Shown here one piece after another: positions 7,408 to 14,538 of a DNA stretch of 30,775 bases. Both the position numbers and the translations under genes were made by a program. Source of the stretch: CALNBC01 sp050945915. Its GTDB lineage: Bacteria; Bacillota; Clostridia; Christensenellales; CALWSW01. Position 1 is the stretch's first letter. Each line of letters starts with the position of its first letter. Below the pieces are notes generated by a model that was not told the DNA's origin, did not search any database, and saw only the letters and a program-made list of their open reading frames with translations. Location of the stretch: NCBI GenBank assembly GCA_050945915.1, contig JBMNTV010000017.1:1-30775 (forward strand), in the 5' to 3' direction.

Positions 7408-8649
7408 ATGGATAACAGGATTTGCGGACTGATCGGTCGCAAGCTGGGCCACAGCTTTTCGCCACGGATCCACAAGGAGTTGGGGAACCCGCATTACCGG
7501 CTCTTCGAACTGGAACCGGAGGAGCTGGCGGGGTTTTTCCGGCGCAACGCCATCGGTGGGCTGAACGTCACCATTCCGTATAAGCGGGACGCGATGGCCT
7601 TTTGCGATTCCCTTTCGGACCGGGCGCGGGAAATCGGCAGCGTGAACACCATCGTCGGTACGGACAAAGGGCTTTATGGGGACAATACCGACGCCTGCGG
7701 CTTTGCGTACATGGCAGGGCGCGCCAACATCGAGTTTCGCGGCAAAAAGGTGCTGGTTTTCGGCAGCGGCGGCGCCTCGCTGACGGCGCAGTACGTGGCG
7801 AAACAGCAAGGCGCGAGGGAGGTCGTCGTCATTTCCCGCAGCGGGGAGAACAATTACCAGAACATGGGCCGCCATAAGGATGCCCAAATCCTCGTCAACG
7901 CCACGCCGGTGGGCATGTTCCCCAAGGCTGGCGTTTCGGTGGCGGACGTTTCCGCCTTCCCCCGCTGCGAAGGCGTGCTGGACATGGTATATAACCCGAG
8001 AAGGACAGCGCTTGTACTTCAGGCAGAAAGCCTGGGCATTCCCTGTTCGGACGGTCTTGCCATGCTGGTGGCGCAGGCCAAGGCGGCGGCGGAGCTGTTC
8101 TTCGATCAGATGATACCCGATTCCGAAAACGAGCGAATCCTTCGGCTGATTCGCGCGGAAACGGAGAACATCGTCCTGATCGGCATGCCGGGCAGCGGCA
8201 AAACCGCCGTGGGCGCCGCCCTTTCCGGGCTGACGGGACGGGAGATGATCGACATCGACACAAAAATCGAGGAAGCGGCGGGCATGACCATCCCCGAAAT
8301 CTTCGAAAAGCAGGGGGAAGGGGCGTTCCGAAGGATGGAACGGGAACAGACCGCCCGTTATGGCGCCATGAGCGGCAAGATCATCGCCACCGGCGGCGGC
8401 GTGGTCAAGGACGAGGGGAACTATCCCTTGCTTCGCCAAAACGGGCGGATTTACCACATCCTGCGGGACACGAGCCTGCTCCCCCGGGAGGGAAGGCCCC
8501 TTTCCCTTTCGGCGGACCTTGAGGCGATGGTGCGGGAACGCCTGCCCCTTTATCGGCGCTTCCGGGACGCTGCGGTGGAAAATTCCGGCACCCCGGAGGA
8601 GACCGCAAGGCAAATATGGAGGGATTTTTGTGAAAATACTGGTGATTAA
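7408..8649 (+). CDS. aroE-aroK: Fused shikimate dehydrogenase - shikimate kinase
   Basis: One 413-residue chain carries two consecutive pathway enzymes. Residues 1 to about 245 are shikimate dehydrogenase: GHSFSPRIHKE for substrate binding, NVTIPYK with catalytic K59, GDNTDACGF with catalytic D95, VFGSGGAS for NADP, and a shortened C-terminal region with SDGLAMLVAQA. Residues from about 252 to the end are shikimate kinase: Walker A GMPGSGKT (259-266), IDIDTKIEE, the shikimate-binding FRRMERE, and GGGVV. No stop or second start with a ribosome binding site lies between them. The start ATG is 1 nt after the pheA stop and has only a weak ribosome binding site, suggesting coupling. The longer upstream frame inside pheA is a shadow. 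Confidence 0.95.
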   Translation: MDNRICGLIGRKLGHSFSPRIHKELGNPHYRLFELEPEELAGFFRRNAIGGLNVTIPYKRDAMAFCDSLSDRAREIGSVNTIVGTDKGLYGDNTDACGFAYMAGRANIEFRGKKVLVFGSGGASLTAQYVAKQQGAREVVVISRSGENNYQNMGRHKDAQILVNATPVGMFPKAGVSVADVSAFPRCEGVLDMVYNPRRTALVLQAESLGIPCSDGLAMLVAQAKAAAELFFDQMIPDSENERILRLIRAETENIVLIGMPGSGKTAVGAALSGLTGREMIDIDTKIEEAAGMTIPEIFEKQGEGAFRRMEREQTARYGAMSGKIIATGGGVVKDEGNYPLLRQNGRIYHILRDTSLLPREGRPLSLSADLEAMVRERLPLYRRFRDAAVENSGTPEETARQIWRDFCENTGD

Positions 8650-9061
8650 CGGCCCGAACATCAACATGCTGGGCATCCGGGAGCCGGAGATGTACGGAAG
8701 GCAGACCTATCTGGACCTGATCAACCTGATCCGGTCCGAAGCGGACGCCCTCGGCGTGGACGTGGAGTTCTTCCAATCCAACAGCGAAGGCGCGCTGATT
8801 GACGCCATTCAGGGTGCCTATGGCAGGATGGACGGTATCATCATCAACCCCGCCGCCTACACCCACACCAGCATCGCCCTGCTGGACGCGCTGAAAGCCG
8901 TGGGGCTGCCCGCCATCGAAGTGCACCTGACCGATCCGGACAGCAGGGAGGAGTTCCGAAAAGTCTCCTTCGTCCGCTCCGCCTGCGCCGCCACCATCAA
9001 GGGCCGGGGTTTCCACGGCTATGTGGACGCCCTGCGGCTGATGCTGGAGCTGATCGGCTGA
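8630..9061 (+). CDS. aroQ: 3-dehydroquinate dehydratase, type II
   Basis: Third pathway step: dehydrates 3-dehydroquinate to 3-dehydroshikimate. From GTG 8630 (GGAGGG about 6 nt upstream) it is 143 residues, the usual size for the dodecameric type II enzyme. The start reads VKILVINGPNINMLGIREPEMYG, with R17 and Y22 at the catalytic positions. NPAAYTHTS and EVHLTDP are the other active-site blocks. It overlaps the aroE-aroK stop by 20 nt and is the last gene of the operon. The frame continues upstream inside aroK without homology. With it, all seven shikimate pathway activities lie in one transcription unit. Confidence 0.96.
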   Translation: MKILVINGPNINMLGIREPEMYGRQTYLDLINLIRSEADALGVDVEFFQSNSEGALIDAIQGAYGRMDGIIINPAAYTHTSIALLDALKAVGLPAIEVHLTDPDSREEFRKVSFVRSACAATIKGRGFHGYVDALRLMLELIG

Positions 9062-9090
9062 AGGGATTTTACCGACCGCCCCTGTGAGAG

Positions 9091-9117
9091 GCCCCATTTT
9101 GGGGCTTTGATCTTTTT
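9091..9117 (+). terminator. Terminator of the aro operon
   Basis: A 6-bp stem, GCCCCA (9091-9096) with TGGGGC (9100-9105), is followed by an interrupted T-rich tract to about 9117. It is modest in strength but lies 30 nt after the last aro stop codon. Confidence 0.55.
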
Positions 9118-9174
9118 CGCCCTTTTTCGGCCCAGTCTGCTCCCAAAGATTTCCTTCTATTAATTATTTATTTG

Positions 9175-9203
9175 CTTACATTTTTACACCATTGTGCTAA
9201 AAT
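9175..9203 (+). promoter_or_regulatory. Predicted promoter of the lipoprotein pair
   Basis: CTTACA (9175-9180), 17 nt and TAAAAT (9198-9203) form a plausible sigma-A promoter in an AT-rich island, about 33 nt before the GTG start of the WG-repeat lipoprotein. Confidence 0.4.
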
Positions 9204-9235
9204 CAATATGAATCCATAGAAATGAGAAAACAGCT

Positions 9236-10810
9236 GTGAAAAAACTACTGCCGCTCTTGATCGTTCTTTTGCTGCTGTCCTCCTGCTCGGGCATCGTCGC
9301 TTCCCTTCCTTCCTCCACCCCTTCCCCGACGCCTGCTCCCACCCGGGTTTCCACCCCTTCTGCGGTGGTGGAAGGGGCGGAGCCGGATTTGCTCGTCGCT
9401 TTCGAAGGGGAGAAGGGCGGCGTATTTGCCAGTACGGGGGAAGTGATCTACCCCTTTGAGTACAGTTACATCCAGCGCATTTCAAAAGACCGCATTTTGC
9501 TCAGCAGATACCAGCCCAGCGAGGACAATGCTTTCGCTTCTTCTGTTTCGGCGGTGGGGGATCTTCGGGGCAACCTGCTGACGGACTTTGTTTTCAGCTA
9601 TGTTCAGAACGACGAGAATGATAGCGGCCTGCTTTTTGGCAACTACGACGCTGCGTTGAGCAAGGGCGCTGTGGTCCTCGACGCTGAAACCTGCGAACCA
9701 TTGCTGGAGCTGTCTTCTTCCTGCAATTATGTGGGGGGATCCGCCGCAGCGGGCACGTTTGTCATCCTCGATTATCACACCAGGGAGGCAAAGCTTTATT
9801 CGATTTCCGCTCTGCGCGAAGGAAACGCGGAGCCGCTGGACACGCTGGAAAACATCTCCTATATGCGTTCATATGACCCGGCGAGCGGTGTCGGTCTTTT
9901 CGTGCTGCAGGACGGCACGGCGGCGTTCTTCGGAGGGGACGGCAGTTTTACTACGGTGCGCGTGAACCGGGTGGACCCGACGCCCTATATCGGCGAAGAA
10001 ACCATCCCCGTCATGGTGGATGACCTTTGGGGCTATGCGGACCTGACGGGAAACGCCGTGTTCCAACCGCAGTACGAGTACGCCGGGCCTTTTTGCGACG
10101 GCCTTGCCGCCATCGCCCAAAACGGGCTGTTCGGGTACATCGACGCTGCCGGCATGACGGTGATCGAGCCCCAGTTTCTCGAAGCGAGTCAGTTTGCCGC
10201 AGGCTTTGCCGTGGTACGGGATCAACAGGGCGAAAATATGCTGATCGACAAGACCGGCACCAAGGTGCTTTCCGGTGCGGAGGTCATTTACGCCATCAGC
10301 AGCAACTCGGACATGGCCCATATCGAAGGCGCGAACCCGCAGGACGAAAAAAACCGCCGCTACTGGGTGGCGGACAGGGGCAAGCTCTTTGAGATCAACC
10401 TGGGGGAAGACCTGATCGTCAGCACGGCATCCGTCCGGGACGGGGTATGCTCCGTCACCGGCTATGACTTTGAAACCGGAGTCCTTTCTTCAGCGATGAT
10501 GGACACGAGAACGGGGAACTACATCATCCAGCCCGGGGAATACGACTACTTCACTAGCGTTCAGTCCCGGCTGAACTCAACATCCCAGCGCTCAGGCTAC
10601 TTTGCGGGGCACAGGATGGCGCGCAATGTCCAGCTCTGCGACCTGCTGGACGCTTCCGGGAACCGCATCCTCGTGGGGTTGAACGAAATCTTTTCGGTGG
10701 GTGAGGCTGTGGCCGCGGTGCGGAAGGGTTTTTCCTGGGGCATCATGGATTTTAAGGGCAATTGGATCTGCTCGTTTTCGATCTTTCATTCGTTTGGCGT
10801 GCTGGATTAA
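9236..10810 (+). CDS. WG-repeat lipoprotein of unknown function
   Basis: A 524-residue exported protein. It starts at GTG 9236 with a KK-hydrophobic signal peptide and a lipobox LSSC (C17), so it should be anchored to the outer face of the membrane. A Pro/Ser/Thr-rich linker follows (about 25-45). WG-type beta repeats are visible: LWGYADLTGNAVFQPQYEYAGPF starts near 264, then LFGYIDAAGMTVIEPQFLEA, a weaker unit ending in MLIDKTGTKVL, and WGIMDFKGNWI near the C-terminus. Similar repeats are common in Clostridia and Bacteroidetes, and their role is generally not known. The ribosome binding site is weak. It is 38 nt upstream of a second lipoprotein, and the two are likely cotranscribed. Confidence 0.8.
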   Translation: MKKLLPLLIVLLLLSSCSGIVASLPSSTPSPTPAPTRVSTPSAVVEGAEPDLLVAFEGEKGGVFASTGEVIYPFEYSYIQRISKDRILLSRYQPSEDNAFASSVSAVGDLRGNLLTDFVFSYVQNDENDSGLLFGNYDAALSKGAVVLDAETCEPLLELSSSCNYVGGSAAAGTFVILDYHTREAKLYSISALREGNAEPLDTLENISYMRSYDPASGVGLFVLQDGTAAFFGGDGSFTTVRVNRVDPTPYIGEETIPVMVDDLWGYADLTGNAVFQPQYEYAGPFCDGLAAIAQNGLFGYIDAAGMTVIEPQFLEASQFAAGFAVVRDQQGENMLIDKTGTKVLSGAEVIYAISSNSDMAHIEGANPQDEKNRRYWVADRGKLFEINLGEDLIVSTASVRDGVCSVTGYDFETGVLSSAMMDTRTGNYIIQPGEYDYFTSVQSRLNSTSQRSGYFAGHRMARNVQLCDLLDASGNRILVGLNEIFSVGEAVAAVRKGFSWGIMDFKGNWICSFSIFHSFGVLD

Positions 10811-10848
10811 GGATGCGCAGCTTACCGACCGACAGAAGGGAAACAGCC

Positions 10849-11802
10849 GTGAAAAAATCAGCACTACTTGCGCTCGTTCTGGCGTTGTTACTCCTCGCCG
10901 CCTGCACGGTGCCCGCGGCGCCGGCTCCTTCCGCGACGCCGTTGCCTTCCCCCGAGGAGGAGGCAGTCCTCCAACCCACCCCCGCCCCCACGCCGGACAC
11001 CGCGCCCAAATACTCTTTTGCCGAGTACCCGATGGTGGACGGTTCGACGGCGAACCTGCCCCTGATGGCGGCGGTGCTTTCCCGCGTGACCGGCATGGAG
11101 CTGGCCGACGCCGAGGCCCACACCGCCTGCTCCACCACGCCGTATGCCTACGAGAATCTGGTCAACGGCACGGCGGATCTGCTGCTGGTGTACGAAGGGG
11201 CGGAGGAAACCAAGGAAATGATCGAAAAAAGCGGCGTTTCCCTGGATTTCTACCCCATCGGGATGGATGCTCTGGTATTCATCGCCAACGAGAGCAACAG
11301 AGTCAACGGGCTGACGGTTTCGCAGCTCATCGACATTTATACCGGAAAGATCACCAACTGGAAAGCCGTCGGCGGGGCGGACAGCGAAATCGCGGCCTTC
11401 CAGCGCTCCTCCGATTCGGGCAGCCAGGCGTTGTTCATCAAGCTCCTGATGAAGGGCAAAACGCCCATGCAGGCGCCCACCGAATTTTTCCCGACGGAAA
11501 TGGGAGCATTGATCGAAGCCCTGGCGGAATACAACGGCGCGGGCAACGCCATCGGGTATTCAGTGTACTACTACGCGAACTACATGTACGCTAAGCCCGG
11601 CCTGAAGTTCCTTGCGGTCAATGGCATCCTGCCGTCGGACGAGACCATCGCTTCCGGAAAATACCCCTTCGTCAACGCGTTTTACGCCGTGGTCCGTTCG
11701 GATGAGCCGGAAGATTCTCCGGCCAGAAGTATCGCCAACTGGCTCACAACCCCCCAGGGCAAAGAGCTGATCCGAGCGGCCGGTTATGTACCCACACCCT
11801 AA
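10849..11802 (+). CDS. PstS-like phosphate/oxyanion-binding lipoprotein
   Basis: A substrate-binding protein of the periplasmic-binding-protein type, 317 residues from GTG 10849 (AGAAGGG upstream). It has a signal peptide with lipobox LAAC (C19) and a Pro-rich linker to about residue 50. The core resembles PstS: YENLVNGTADLLLVYEGAEE, DALVFIANESNRVNGLT, LIDIYTGKITNWKAVGG, QRSSDSGSQALF (the anion-binding serines), and AIGYSVYYY. No pst permease or ATPase genes follow, so it may act as a receptor rather than a transporter part. A longer start near 10762 lies inside the upstream gene and would bury the signal peptide, so I rejected it. Confidence 0.8.
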   Translation: MKKSALLALVLALLLLAACTVPAAPAPSATPLPSPEEEAVLQPTPAPTPDTAPKYSFAEYPMVDGSTANLPLMAAVLSRVTGMELADAEAHTACSTTPYAYENLVNGTADLLLVYEGAEETKEMIEKSGVSLDFYPIGMDALVFIANESNRVNGLTVSQLIDIYTGKITNWKAVGGADSEIAAFQRSSDSGSQALFIKLLMKGKTPMQAPTEFFPTEMGALIEALAEYNGAGNAIGYSVYYYANYMYAKPGLKFLAVNGILPSDETIASGKYPFVNAFYAVVRSDEPEDSPARSIANWLTTPQGKELIRAAGYVPTP

Positions 11803-11823
11803 TAACGGCAATGATGAACCCCA

Positions 11824-11855
11824 AAAAACCATGGCGAGATCCGGCCATGGTTTTT
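11824..11855 (+). terminator. Terminator after the lipoprotein pair
   Basis: AAAAACCATGGC (11824-11835) pairs with GCCATGGTTTTT (11844-11855) around an 8-nt loop. The T-run serves as both arm and tail. This is a clear intrinsic terminator and probably works in both directions. Confidence 0.85.
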
Positions 11856-11879
11856 ATTTGCTCGTGTTCATGCAAAAAG

Positions 11880-11979
11880 GCGCATGATGGAGTTCCTGCT
11901 AATCAGGACATGAATCGCCCACAGGCTGCCCATAAGGGCGGCTGGTGCCCAGAGCTGAAACCAGCCAGTTCGAATGCGC
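11880..11979. other. Intergenic segment with several nested hairpins (possible structured RNA)
   Basis: GCGCAT (11880-11885) pairs with ATGCGC (11974-11979). Inside are TCCTG/CAGGA (11894-11898/11904-11908), GCCC-ATAA-GGGC (11928-11939, extendable), and GGCTGGT/ACCAGCC (11940-11946/11960-11966), the last two partly competing. It lies between two terminators, with no promoter that I can identify. It does not fit a standard tRNA: there is no D arm and no consistent T arm. It could be a small RNA, a degenerate element, or chance. Confidence 0.25.
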
Positions 11980-11994
11980 GTCCGCAACCGACCG

Positions 11995-12031
11995 AAAAAG
12001 CGAACCGGCGCGGAAAACCGCCCGGCTCGCT
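11995..12031 (-). terminator. Terminator of the Spx/ArsC-like gene
   Basis: On the minus strand AGCGAGCCGG (12031-12022) pairs with CCGGTTCGCT (12008-11999) with one G-U, and an inner GCGG/CCGC stem extends it. A T-run follows at 11998-11995. The plus strand also has a short T-run after the stem, so it may stop transcription from both sides. Confidence 0.7.
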
Positions 12032-12069
12032 TTTCTGCTTCGCGGGGGAAACGGTGTCCGCGGCAGGTT

Positions 12070-12426
12070 TTATTCCGGTGCGAGGGCTGCTTCCCACTCT
12101 TTCGGTTTAAACCCCACCAGAACAAAGCCGTCCCCAACAAGAAGCGGCCGCTTCACCAGCATTCCGTCGCTGGCAAGCAGGCGAAGCTGCTTGTCTTCGG
12201 ACATGCCGGGCAGCCTGTCCTTCAATCGGAGGGCGCGGTAGGCTATTCCGCTGGTGTTAAAGAAGCGCTTGAGGGGAAGGCCGCTTTGCGCCACCCAGTC
12301 GGACAGTTCTTCGAAGGTGGGAGGTGCGGACTTGATGTTCCGCTCGGTATAGTCGATTCCCCGGTCCTTCAGCCAGTTTCGGGCTGCGGCGCAGGTGGTA
12401 CATTTCGGGTAACAGATCAACAGCAT
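12070..12426 (-). CDS. Arsenate reductase / Spx family thioredoxin-fold protein
   Basis: A 118-residue protein of the ArsC/Spx/YffB family, starting at ATG 12426-12424 with GGAGG upstream. The N-terminus LLICYPKCTTCAAARNWLKD carries a CxxC pair (C9, C12) like Spx-type members. The RLKDRLPGMSEDKQLRLLASDGMLVKRPLLV segment is the conserved family C-terminal part. Members include arsenate reductases, the RNA polymerase-binding regulator Spx, and many uncharacterised small redox proteins. No arsenic genes are nearby and the Spx-specific features are not obvious, so I leave the specific role open. It is divergent from the 69-residue gene, with overlapping promoters. Confidence 0.85.
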   Translation of the reverse strand: MLLICYPKCTTCAAARNWLKDRGIDYTERNIKSAPPTFEELSDWVAQSGLPLKRFFNTSGIAYRALRLKDRLPGMSEDKQLRLLASDGMLVKRPLLVGDGFVLVGFKPKEWEAALAPE

Positions 12427-12458
12427 GGCCGGTCCTCCTTTGGGTAGAACTTAAAACC

Positions 12459-12491
12459 ATTATACCTTTATTTTTACGAATACGGTATAAT
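12459..12491. promoter_or_regulatory. Divergent promoters within an inverted repeat
   Basis: ATTATACC (12459-12466) and GGTATAAT (12484-12491) form a perfect 8-bp inverted repeat with a 17-nt spacer. Each arm contains a TATAAT -10 element, one for each strand. Each -10 lies where the -35 of the opposite promoter would be, and neither promoter has a good -35 of its own. Transcription of the two flanking genes is probably mutually exclusive or depends on an activator. Confidence 0.45.
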
Positions 12492-12527
12492 GAGGAAAAC
12501 CCGCGCTTTTATAAAGGAGGATCACCC

Positions 12528-12737
12528 ATGAAAGGAGAGCTCAGGGAAATCATCGCCAAATTCGCGGAATCCGGCTGGGAGCTGATCGCCGAACCGTCCA
12601 AGCGGTGGCTGAACGGGGATTGCAGTAAGGAAGAGTTGCTCAAAGCAGTTTCGCAGGCGGACAGAGAATGCGGCAACTGCGGCTGCGAGTTCGACCCGCT
12701 TTACAAGAAGGTCCTTGGGTCTCAAGCGCTGCTGTAA
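12528..12737 (+). CDS. Small protein with CxxCxC motif, function unknown
   Basis: A 69-residue protein with a strong ribosome binding site (AAAGGAGG before ATG 12528), so it is very probably translated. The sequence is helical and amphipathic (residues 1-45), with the motif ECGNCGCEFDPLYKK near residues 47-61. Three cysteines there could bind a metal or form disulfides. It has no signal peptide or membrane segment. I do not recognise a family. Its head-to-head position with the thioredoxin-fold Spx/ArsC-like gene could mean a shared redox role, but that is speculative. Confidence 0.7.
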   Translation: MKGELREIIAKFAESGWELIAEPSKRWLNGDCSKEELLKAVSQADRECGNCGCEFDPLYKKVLGSQALL

Positions 12738-12908
12738 GCCGGGGTGTTTTTGCCGGACGCTATCTGCAAAACGGCGGGAAGTCGCCTTAAGTTTCAAACG
12801 CTTCTCATCAAAGAGCTTCTGCGGTCCGTAAAGGGTTCAGGATGTGAAACCAAGGATGGAAAAGGCATTCTTTCTCATCCACTTACATGAAGGGGCGGGC
12901 CATTTGGG
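12738..12908. other. Intergenic stretch, no gene seen
   Basis: Between the 69-residue gene and the DUF1538 promoter I see no reading frame with a ribosome binding site, no strong terminator and no known RNA motif. A weak hairpin-forming GATG/CATC pair is present near 12840-12880. Confidence 0.4.
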
Positions 12909-12937
12909 TTGACTTTTTTGTGGTATTTTTCTATAAT
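12909..12937 (+). promoter_or_regulatory. Promoter of the DUF1538/PII operon
   Basis: TTGACT (12909-12914), a 17-nt spacer and a perfect TATAAT (12932-12937) form the best housekeeping promoter in the window. The transcript would have a leader of about 105 nt. That leader carries a hairpin GTTCCA/TGGAAC (12953-12958/12976-12981) and a small CCTT/AAGG hairpin before the TTG start. Confidence 0.8.
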
Positions 12938-12949
12938 TATAAAATACCA
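12921..12949. promoter_or_regulatory. Operator-like dyad over the DUF1538 promoter
   Basis: TGGTATTTT (12921-12929) and AAAATACCA (12941-12949) are a perfect 9-bp inverted repeat spaced by 11 nt. It spans the promoter spacer, the -10 element and the start site, the classical position for a repressor. No regulator gene adjoins it, so the binding protein would be encoded elsewhere. Confidence 0.55.
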
Positions 12950-13047
12950 ATCGTTCCATCGGCGATCCAAAACGGTGGAACATCCCTTCGCAAGGAAGCA
13001 TATTTTTCAAATTCCGCCCATTCTATCGGAAGTAGGTAAAAAGATTT

Positions 13048-14538
13048 TTGGGTCTGATCCAATCAAAATTCAAAGAAGTCATTTACTCTGTACTACCGAT
13101 CACGTTGCTGGTCGTGATTTTGCATTTTACGCTGACTCCCATCGAGCCGAACATGCTGTTTCGGTTCCTCATCGGGGCAGCGTTGATTATTATAGGATTG
13201 ACGGTATTTTTAAGCGGCGTGGATATCGGGATCACCCCCATCGGCAACATGATGGGAGGGTCCCTGGCAAAATCAAGCAAAATCTGGATCGTTGTGGCAG
13301 TAGGCCTGTTGCTCGGCTTTTTTATCTCCGTCGCCGAACCCGATCTCCACATCCTGGCGGGCCAGGTGGACGCTGTCACCTCCGGCCAGATCACAAAGCT
13401 GAGCATCGTTATGGTCGTTTCCATCGGCATCGCGGTGATGATCTCTTTCGGCCTTTCCAGGATCGTGTTCAACATCCCGCTGCGCATCGCGCTGGTCGTC
13501 ATCTATGGCATCATCCTTGTGATCTGCATCTTCGTTTCCCCGGAGTTTCTGGCCATCTCCTTTGACGCTTCCGGCGCCACCACCGGCGCGCTCACCGTGC
13601 CGTTTATTCTGGCCCTTGCAGCGGGGGTTTCCAAACTGAAAAAGGACAGCGCCTCCTCCGAGAACGACAGCTTCGGTCTCGTAGGGGTCGCCTCCAGCGG
13701 CGCGATCCTTGGCGTTGCGCTGATGAGCGTGATATCCAGGGCGGAAAGGATGACCGGCTCCCTTCCGGTCAATGAAGTGGCGAATGACTCGCTTCTTGGG
13801 CCCTTCTTTCGAATCATTCCGACGCTGGCGGGCGAAGTTCTTCTCGCCCTTGCGCCCATGCTGGTGATTTTCCTGGTGTTCAACGCGGTATCCCTCAAGG
13901 TTTCCAGGGATTCCATGCGAAAGATCCTGTTCGGGTTCCTGTTTGCCTTTATCGGCCTGGTGCTGTTCCTTTTGGGGGTCAATGCGGGGTTCATGGAAGT
14001 CGGGGGCGTCGTGGGGTACAGGCTCGCCGCCATGGACAGCAGCTTCTGGGTGATCCTGATCGGATTCATCCTCGGCATGGTCACCATCCTCGCCGAGCCC
14101 GCCGTCCATATCCTGAACCAGCAGATTGAGGATGTGACCAGCGGCTATGTGAAGAAGAAGGCAGTCATGGCCTTTTTGGCCATCGGCGTAGCCCTGGCGG
14201 TGGCATTGTCCATCGTCAGAATCATCCGCCCCGGTGTGCAGCTTTGGCATTATCTGCTGCCGGGTTACATCATTTCCGTCGCGATGAGCTTTGTCGCTCC
14301 CCAGCTGTTCGTGGGGATTGCCTTCGATTCCGGCGGGGTAGCATCCGGGCCGATGACGGCCACGTTCATCCTGGCCTATGCCCAGGGAGCCGCCGAAGCG
14401 ATCGAAGGCGCCAACGTCCTGGTGGATGGCTTCGGCATCATTGCAATGGTGGCGATGACGCCGCTGATCGCTTTGCAGGTTCTGGGGCTGATTTTCAAGA
14501 TCAAATCCAAAAAGGAAGGGGTGGCAGAGGATGACTAG
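13048..14538 (+). CDS. Duplicated DUF1538 integral membrane protein
   Basis: A 496-residue, very hydrophobic protein with roughly a dozen membrane segments. It consists of two homologous halves, each with a loop of the form AEPxxHIL and a motif FDxxGxxxGxxTxxFILA: SVAEPDLHILAGQVDAVTSG (94-113) against AEPAVHILNQQIEDVTSG (349-366), and FDASGATTGALTVPFILA (172-189) against FDSGGVASGPMTATFILA (426-443). Such inverted or tandem repeats with re-entrant-like motifs are typical of transporters, but DUF1538 has no established substrate. TTG 13048 is the only start after an in-frame stop at 13033 and gives the usual N-terminus (charged, then YSVLPITLL). It overlaps the downstream PII-like gene by 8 nt. 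Confidence 0.9.
   Translation: MGLIQSKFKEVIYSVLPITLLVVILHFTLTPIEPNMLFRFLIGAALIIIGLTVFLSGVDIGITPIGNMMGGSLAKSSKIWIVVAVGLLLGFFISVAEPDLHILAGQVDAVTSGQITKLSIVMVVSIGIAVMISFGLSRIVFNIPLRIALVVIYGIILVICIFVSPEFLAISFDASGATTGALTVPFILALAAGVSKLKKDSASSENDSFGLVGVASSGAILGVALMSVISRAERMTGSLPVNEVANDSLLGPFFRIIPTLAGEVLLALAPMLVIFLVFNAVSLKVSRDSMRKILFGFLFAFIGLVLFLLGVNAGFMEVGGVVGYRLAAMDSSFWVILIGFILGMVTILAEPAVHILNQQIEDVTSGYVKKKAVMAFLAIGVALAVALSIVRIIRPGVQLWHYLLPGYIISVAMSFVAPQLFVGIAFDSGGVASGPMTATFILAYAQGAAEAIEGANVLVDGFGIIAMVAMTPLIALQVLGLIFKIKSKKEGVAEDD

Noticed and set aside
7318..8676. Long minus-strand frame opposite the aroE-aroK gene
   Set aside because: Antisense shadow with low-complexity composition, while the plus-strand gene has all catalytic motifs.
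11880..11979. A tRNA-Ser-like reading (TCCTGCTAATCAGGA as anticodon arm)
   Set aside because: The stem-loop geometry is 5-5-5 rather than a 7-nt anticodon loop, and no D arm or consistent T arm and acceptor stem can be drawn.
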